A stretch of DNA of 64,000 nucleotides, taken from Qipengyuania_B sp965214525 (GTDB taxonomy: Bacteria; Pseudomonadota; Alphaproteobacteria; Sphingomonadales; Sphingomonadaceae). Shown piece after piece: positions 60,240-64,000 of the stretch. The translations under genes were made by a program, and so were the position numbers. The notes beneath the pieces were generated by a model. The model saw only the letters and a list, made by a program, of their open reading frames with translations. It was not told the DNA's origin and made no database searches. The DNA lies in the NCBI GenBank assembly GCA_965214525.1, contig OZ243959.1, forward strand, positions 2,418,001 through 2,482,000, in the 5' to 3' direction. Every line of letters starts with the position of its first letter. Position 1 is the stretch's first letter.

Positions 60240-61250
60240 ATGCGGATCCTCCTCACCGGTGCAGCGGGCCTCATCGGGGGTGAGGTTGCGAGCAGGCTCG
60301 CGCGCCGCGGCCATTGCGTGAACGCGCTCGTTCACCGCAATCGAGAGGTGCGAGCGAACGATGCTAGCAAGCCGGAACTGCACGCGGTGCTGACCGGCGA
60401 CGTGACGCTGCCGGGACTGGGGCTCGACGAAGCGGTTGCAGCCGATCACGATCTGCTCATCCATTGCGCCGCGACAACTCGCTTCGACCTTACCAATGAG
60501 GAATACCGAGCCACCAATATCAGTGGCACTGTAAACGCCATCGGTCTGGCTAAGGCCGCCAGCATGGCCTTTCTTCACGTCAGCACCGCTTATGTCTGCG
60601 GCAAACGCGTCGGGCTAATCTTGGAGGACGATCCCGTACCTGCGGTCGGGTTCGCCAATGGTTATGAGGCGAGCAAGGCAGCTGCCGAGACACTGGTCTC
60701 ACAGAGCGGTCTTTGCTGGACAATCGCCCGGCCGAGCGTGGTCGTAGGAGACTCCGTAACAGGTGCCATCCGCACCTTCGACACGATATATGCCGCGTTC
60801 AAGCTGATTGCAGAGGGGCATGTCCGCCACATGGAAGCGACTGCCGATGCCACGATCGACTTCGTGCCCATCGACCACGTAGCGGCAGGTATCGTCGCGC
60901 TCGCCGAGAACATGCCCGCCGCGCACGGCCGCCGCTATCATCTCGTCTCGGGGCACCCAGTCTCGGTCGCCGGTTTCGCCGCTGCGATCGGCAGCTATCC
61001 GCAATTCACCGCTCCGGCATTGGTGCCGTCGCACGAGTTCGACGCGGGCACGCTGCCACCGCTCGAGCGCCGCCTATACGGGCGTGTCGCCGGTCTTTAC
61101 AGCAGCTACTTTCAGCGCGACCCGCGCTTCGACGACGCGCAGTTCCGGGAACTGACCGGCCTCACCTGCCCACCGACCGGACCAGCCTATCTCAAGCGGC
61201 TGATCGATTACTGCATAGCGGCCGGCTTCCTCAGCGGTGCAGGAGGCTAG
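60240..61250 (+). CDS. NAD-dependent epimerase/reductase (extended SDR)
   Basis: 336 residues. Rossmann loop T-G-A-A-G-L-I-G-G (residues 6-14), H-C-A-A-T-T-R-F, S-T-A-Y-V-C-G, the active-site Y-E-A-S-K (Tyr and Lys, about 141-145) and A-R-P-S-V-V-V-G-D-S. The T-T-R-F-D-L and V-C-G features lean toward the fatty-acyl-CoA-reductase-like (NAD_binding_4) branch of extended SDRs, so a thioester-reducing or sugar-modifying role are both possible. The start lies 10 bases from the flavoprotein remnant on the opposite strand. It is followed by two glycosyltransferase genes. Confidence 0.82.
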   Translation: MRILLTGAAGLIGGEVASRLARRGHCVNALVHRNREVRANDASKPELHAVLTGDVTLPGLGLDEAVAADHDLLIHCAATTRFDLTNEEYRATNISGTVNAIGLAKAASMAFLHVSTAYVCGKRVGLILEDDPVPAVGFANGYEASKAAAETLVSQSGLCWTIARPSVVVGDSVTGAIRTFDTIYAAFKLIAEGHVRHMEATADATIDFVPIDHVAAGIVALAENMPAAHGRRYHLVSGHPVSVAGFAAAIGSYPQFTAPALVPSHEFDAGTLPPLERRLYGRVAGLYSSYFQRDPRFDDAQFRELTGLTCPPTGPAYLKRLIDYCIAAGFLSGAGG

Positions 61251-61326
61251 GCATCACGCCGGCGGCTACCTCCTTGTACGCGAGCACCCAGTAGGCAGGA
61301 CCGCACAAGCCCGCTAACGCGGCAGC

Positions 61327-61908
61327 ATGAGCCTGCGTGTCGTCCTGTTCGCCCGCTATCCCGAGCCGGGCTGGGCCAAGACCCGGCTGATCCCGGCGCT
61401 CGGCGCCGACGGCGCGGCCGCGCTGCACCGGAAGCTGGCCGAGCGGACCGTCGCCGCTGTGCGGGCATCGGGCATACCGCTGGAAATCCGCGGCACTGGC
61501 GCATCGAGCGGCTCTTTCGCTGATTGGCTGGGCACTAATGAAGTGATAGATCAGGGAGAGGGCGACCTGGGAGCGCGGCTGGACCGAGCTGGCCCCCCCT
61601 ATCCAACGATCTTCATCGGCTCCGACGCGCCCGATCTGACAGGCGCGCTACTGCGCGACGCCGCCGCCGCGTTGTCGCGAACAACGGCAGTGATCGGGCC
61701 TGCTCAGGATGGTGGCTACTGGCTGCTAGGGCTGGCTTGTGCTGTTCCAAATATCTTTGCGGGCATCGACTGGGGCTCGGACGCGGTATTTGCTCAGACC
61801 TTGGCGCGCCTCGACTCCGCCAAGATGAGTGCGGCCCTGCTTCCGAAACTCGCCGATTGCGACCGGCCGGAGGATTTGGCGCGCTGGCCGGACCTCGTTT
61901 CGGCATGA
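61327..61908 (+). CDS. TIGR04282-type glycosyltransferase (arsenosugar-cluster family)
   Basis: 193 residues of a GT-A-like fold related to CofC/MobA-type nucleotidyltransferases. It begins L-F-A-R-Y-P-E-P-G-W-A-K-T-R-L-I-P and has I-G-S-D-A-P-D-L and Q-D-G-G-Y-W-L-L-G. These three blocks define the TIGR04282 family, named for its location in arsenosugar biosynthesis clusters; the enzymatic role is presumed. The stop overlaps the next gene (ATGA), which is its usual partner TIGR04283. Confidence 0.85.
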   Translation: MSLRVVLFARYPEPGWAKTRLIPALGADGAAALHRKLAERTVAAVRASGIPLEIRGTGASSGSFADWLGTNEVIDQGEGDLGARLDRAGPPYPTIFIGSDAPDLTGALLRDAAAALSRTTAVIGPAQDGGYWLLGLACAVPNIFAGIDWGSDAVFAQTLARLDSAKMSAALLPKLADCDRPEDLARWPDLVSA

Positions 61909-62390
61909 CCGACACCGTTGCGCTAGTCGTTCCAACACTGGACGAAGCGACGACACTGCCTCGCCTAGCGCGCCTGCTTGCGGCTCTCGACCCCGCACCC
62001 GATGAGGTGCTGGTGGTCGATGGCGGCAGCACCGACGATACGATCGGCATTGCCCGCAGCCTTGGTTTCAGGGTCATCGCGCACCACGAACAGGGCCGCT
62101 CTCGCCAGATCAATCGCGGCGTCGAGGAAGTGGCAAGCGTAATCGTTTGCGTCCTTCACGCGGACACGCAGCCGCCCGACGACATGGTTGCGGTGATCCG
62201 CCGCACTTTGACCGATCGGAAGGTCGCACTCGCCGGTTTCACGCCGCTGCTGAGCGGGCCTGACAAGGTTCGCTGGGCGACCTCCTTTCACAACTGGATC
62301 AAGACCTGGTACGCTCCGCTCATGTTGCGGCCACATCTGTTCTTTCGCGGCGTGCGCCTGCTGTTCGGCGACCACGCAATGTTTCGCTGA
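61905..62390 (+). pseudogene. truncated TIGR04283-type glycosyltransferase
   Basis: 161 residues of a family-2 glycosyltransferase: V-V-P-T-L-D-E-A-T-T-L, V-V-D-G-G-S-T-D-D-T, V-L-H-A-D-T-Q-P-P. It ends L-F-G-D-H-A-M-F-R followed by a stop. In intact members F-G-D-Q-A-M-F leads into a further 60-70 residues with a conserved acidic motif, so the C-terminal third is missing. The break coincides with the left edge of the IS30-type transposase remnant. It is coupled to TIGR04282 upstream by ATGA. Confidence 0.8.
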
Positions 62391-63264
62391 TGAGCGGACA
62401 GTTCCTTTCCTCGATCCCATGTCAGGGACTTGTAGAGTTCACCGGGTAGCTTGTGCGCGTGCTTGATCAGGGCGGCGACAACGCTTTGGTTGTCGCGATT
62501 GGCCACTTTCATCATCATGACGTAGCGCGAATGCCGCTCGACCAAGGTTACGATGTGGCTGTTCTTCGTGCCGGCGATCAAATCTCCTTCCCAGTGCCCT
62601 GGCACGGCCCGGTTCTCGACCGAAGCTGGACGCTCACGGATGGAAACCATGTCCTTGATGTGCCCCAAGCCGCTGCTCTTCAGGCTCGAATGAAGCGGAC
62701 GCCGCATGGCGCGCGGTGACCGCAAATAGGCCATGAGCTCCTTCTTGAGGACGCCGCGGGTCTGGACAAAAAGGCTTTTGTAGATGGTCTCGTGGGACAC
62801 GCGGTTGGCCTCATCTGCGGGGAACTGCTTCTTCAGGAAGCCCGCAATCTGTTCTGGCGACCAATGACGACGGTGGAGACTGTCCGGCACAGGCCTCGAT
62901 AGCAAGCCAGTTTGCATAGCTTGGGCCGCAAGGCACGATCCCAGGCGAACGTCTCGGATTTCGCGGCCCGGTACTTATCCCGGCCGCCATTGCGATGAAC
63001 TTCCCGGCTGATCGTCGAAGGCGCACGCCTTAGACCGAACGCGATCTGTCTGAGCGAGGCCCCCATTCCAAGACCTCGCGAGATCTCTTCACGCTCGGCC
63101 AAGGTCAACGCCAAGCTTGAACGCTTGCGCTCGGCCGGACGGAAACCGCCAGCACGCGCAATCAGCGGATGGATCGGCGAGGAGTTCCAACTGAAACTCC
63201 GCCCGATCGAACTCATCGACTCTCCGCGCTGCCAACGATTCCAAATCAGTGACTTCTGCTGGCT
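62391..63264 (-). mobile_element. IS30-family transposase, frameshifted and truncated
   Basis: Minus strand. The N-terminal part (63264 down) reads Q-K-S-L-I-W-N-R-W-Q-R-G-E-S, R-P-A-E-R-K-R-S-S-L-A-L-T-L-A-E-R-E-E-I and the helix-turn-helix R-R-A-P-S-T-I-S-R-E. At about 62870-62900 the frame changes, and it continues H-R-R-H-W-S-P-E-Q-I-A-G-F-L, S-H-E-T-I-Y, G-H-W-E-G-D-L-I (first catalytic Asp) and S-L-T-W-D-R-G-K-E-L (second Asp). It stops at S-A-H-Q, where it meets the truncated glycosyltransferase. The last 80-100 residues, including the catalytic Glu, are absent. It cannot be active. Confidence 0.85.
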
Positions 63265-63755
63265 GTGAAAAATATCCGGGGGCGATAGGCCATGGCGTAC
63301 ACTTTATCTTTGTTGAAAGACTAAAGTGTTGCGATGACCGGTTTAACCCACCGCCGAATCCCGGACATTCGAGCCTACCCGCGCGGCCGCCAAAAGCGGA
63401 CGTTATTCTGAAGAGGGCTGGATGGCCGAAAGTGGGTGGGGAGCGGATTGGCCGCTTTCGGTGGCTGCTGGGGGCAAAGCAGACGTACGGTCACTAGCCG
63501 AGCTGCTCCTCTAGGCTGCGTGTGCGCGATGTCATCTCCTCACCAATCCTTAATTCTAGATCCGACATCATCCCGCATGTGCGGGCCTTTTGCGAACGCT
63601 GGAAGGAGCAACGGGTATTCCTGCATGCATGGAGTCACTAGATGTTTGGTCCAATGCCACGTCGTCTGGCAGAACCACCGTCCGTGGGGGTTGGCAAGGG
63701 GCGGCTCATTATCTAGCGTTGATGGACAGCTCGAACTGCGCCGGAGAACCCGCCC
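63265..63755. other. non-coding stretch between the IS30 remnant and the aldehyde dehydrogenase gene
   Basis: About 490 bases. Frames of 80-110 codons exist on both strands but have no recognisable domain. The region probably holds the right end of the IS30 element (no terminal repeat could be confirmed), the terminator-like hairpin at 63572 and the promoter of the downstream dehydrogenase gene. Confidence 0.4.
63572..63590 (+). terminator. terminator-like hairpin
   Basis: CCCGC-ATGT-GCGGG forms a 5-bp GC stem (6 bp if the A-T pair closes), followed by CCTTTT. It is short and the gene it would serve is not evident. Confidence 0.4.
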
Positions 63756-64000
63756 ATGAACTATCCCGAACTGCACCTCCTGATCGGCGGCGAGAAACTT
63801 TCCGGCGGCGGCCGCGAGACCGAGACCGTTATTGATCCCGCCACCGGCCAAACGATCGGCACTCTGCCCCACGCCAGCGCGCAGGACCTTGACCGGGCGC
63901 TGGACAACGCGCAGCGAGGGTTCTGCGAGTGGCGCAAGACGCCCGCCGCCGAGCGCGCGGCGATCCTGACTAGGGCTGCAGGGCTGATCAGGGAGCGCGC
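63756..64000 (+). CDS. aldehyde dehydrogenase, N-terminal part (cut by window edge)
   Basis: 81 visible residues, beginning M-N-Y-P-E-L-H-L-L-I-G-G-E, then V-I-D-P-A-T-G-Q-T-I-G-T-L-P, A-L-D-N-A-Q-R-G-F, W-R-K-T-P-A-A-E-R-A-A-I-L. This is the standard N-terminus of NAD(P)-dependent aldehyde dehydrogenases, closest in feel to the succinate-semialdehyde group. The catalytic Cys and Glu lie beyond the window, so substrate and integrity cannot be judged. Confidence 0.88.
   Translation, partial: MNYPELHLLIGGEKLSGGGRETETVIDPATGQTIGTLPHASAQDLDRALDNAQRGFCEWRKTPAAERAAILTRAAGLIRER

Noticed and set aside
1..64000. CRISPR array, prophage, integron or conjugation genes
   Set aside because: No regularly spaced direct repeats with unique spacers, no phage structural genes, no integrase and no tra/vir genes were seen.

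Overview
The window is GC-rich DNA that looks like a chromosome segment of an alphaproteobacterium, most likely Sphingomonadales (Erythrobacteraceae or Sphingomonadaceae). The reasons are two large TonB-dependent receptors, a PutA without an obvious N-terminal DNA-binding domain, a Ku/LigD pair, PAS-rich hybrid kinases and the overall codon bias. The assignment is by general resemblance only. No rRNA, CRISPR array, phage module or replication origin was seen, and there is one tRNA (Gly, GCC).

Layout. 1-2.65 kb: a small cluster of two DUF2442 proteins flanking a noticeably AT-richer HNH-like gene, then a zinc-ribbon protein and an SNase-like protein. 3.3-8.7 kb: housekeeping genes, with argB-yggT-folD-lipoprotein-marC on the plus strand and a LON-domain protein plus a thioredoxin/TPR protein on the minus strand. 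8.9-25.3 kb: tRNA-Gly, a ZnuD-like TonB receptor, a saccharopine-dehydrogenase-like oxidoreductase, dcd, putA, mtnP, the end-joining pair ku-ligD, a GNAT acetyltransferase, wrbA and a second TonB receptor that ends in a strong terminator.

25.4-41.1 kb: the metabolic centrepiece, a seven-gene minus-strand operon glgE - treS/maltokinase fusion - glgB - glgX - treZ - malQ - treY. Six of the genes overlap the next by ATGA and the other junction is a 2-base gap. Together they encode a closed trehalose/maltose/alpha-glucan cycle. TreS and the kinase turn trehalose into maltose-1-phosphate, GlgE and GlgB build branched glucan, GlgX and MalQ trim and rearrange it, and TreY and TreZ return it to trehalose. 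No glgA or glgC lies here. 41.3-49.4 kb: a surface-glycan cluster with a Wzx-like flippase and six glycosyltransferases of five families (GT2 twice, GT61, GT4, GT25-like, GT32-like).

49.7-55.2 kb: a signalling block with an alpha/beta hydrolase, a GAF histidine kinase and a multi-PAS hybrid histidine kinase split by a one-base frameshift. 55.2-63.7 kb: a decaying accessory region. It holds a run of AACGGGAA repeats, an IS5-type transposase pseudogene, a cation-transporter remnant, a radical SAM gene, a flavoprotein-disulfide reductase remnant, an SDR, TIGR04282-like and TIGR04283-like glycosyltransferases (the second cut off), and an IS30-type transposase that is itself frameshifted and truncated at the same junction. 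The window ends inside an aldehyde dehydrogenase gene.
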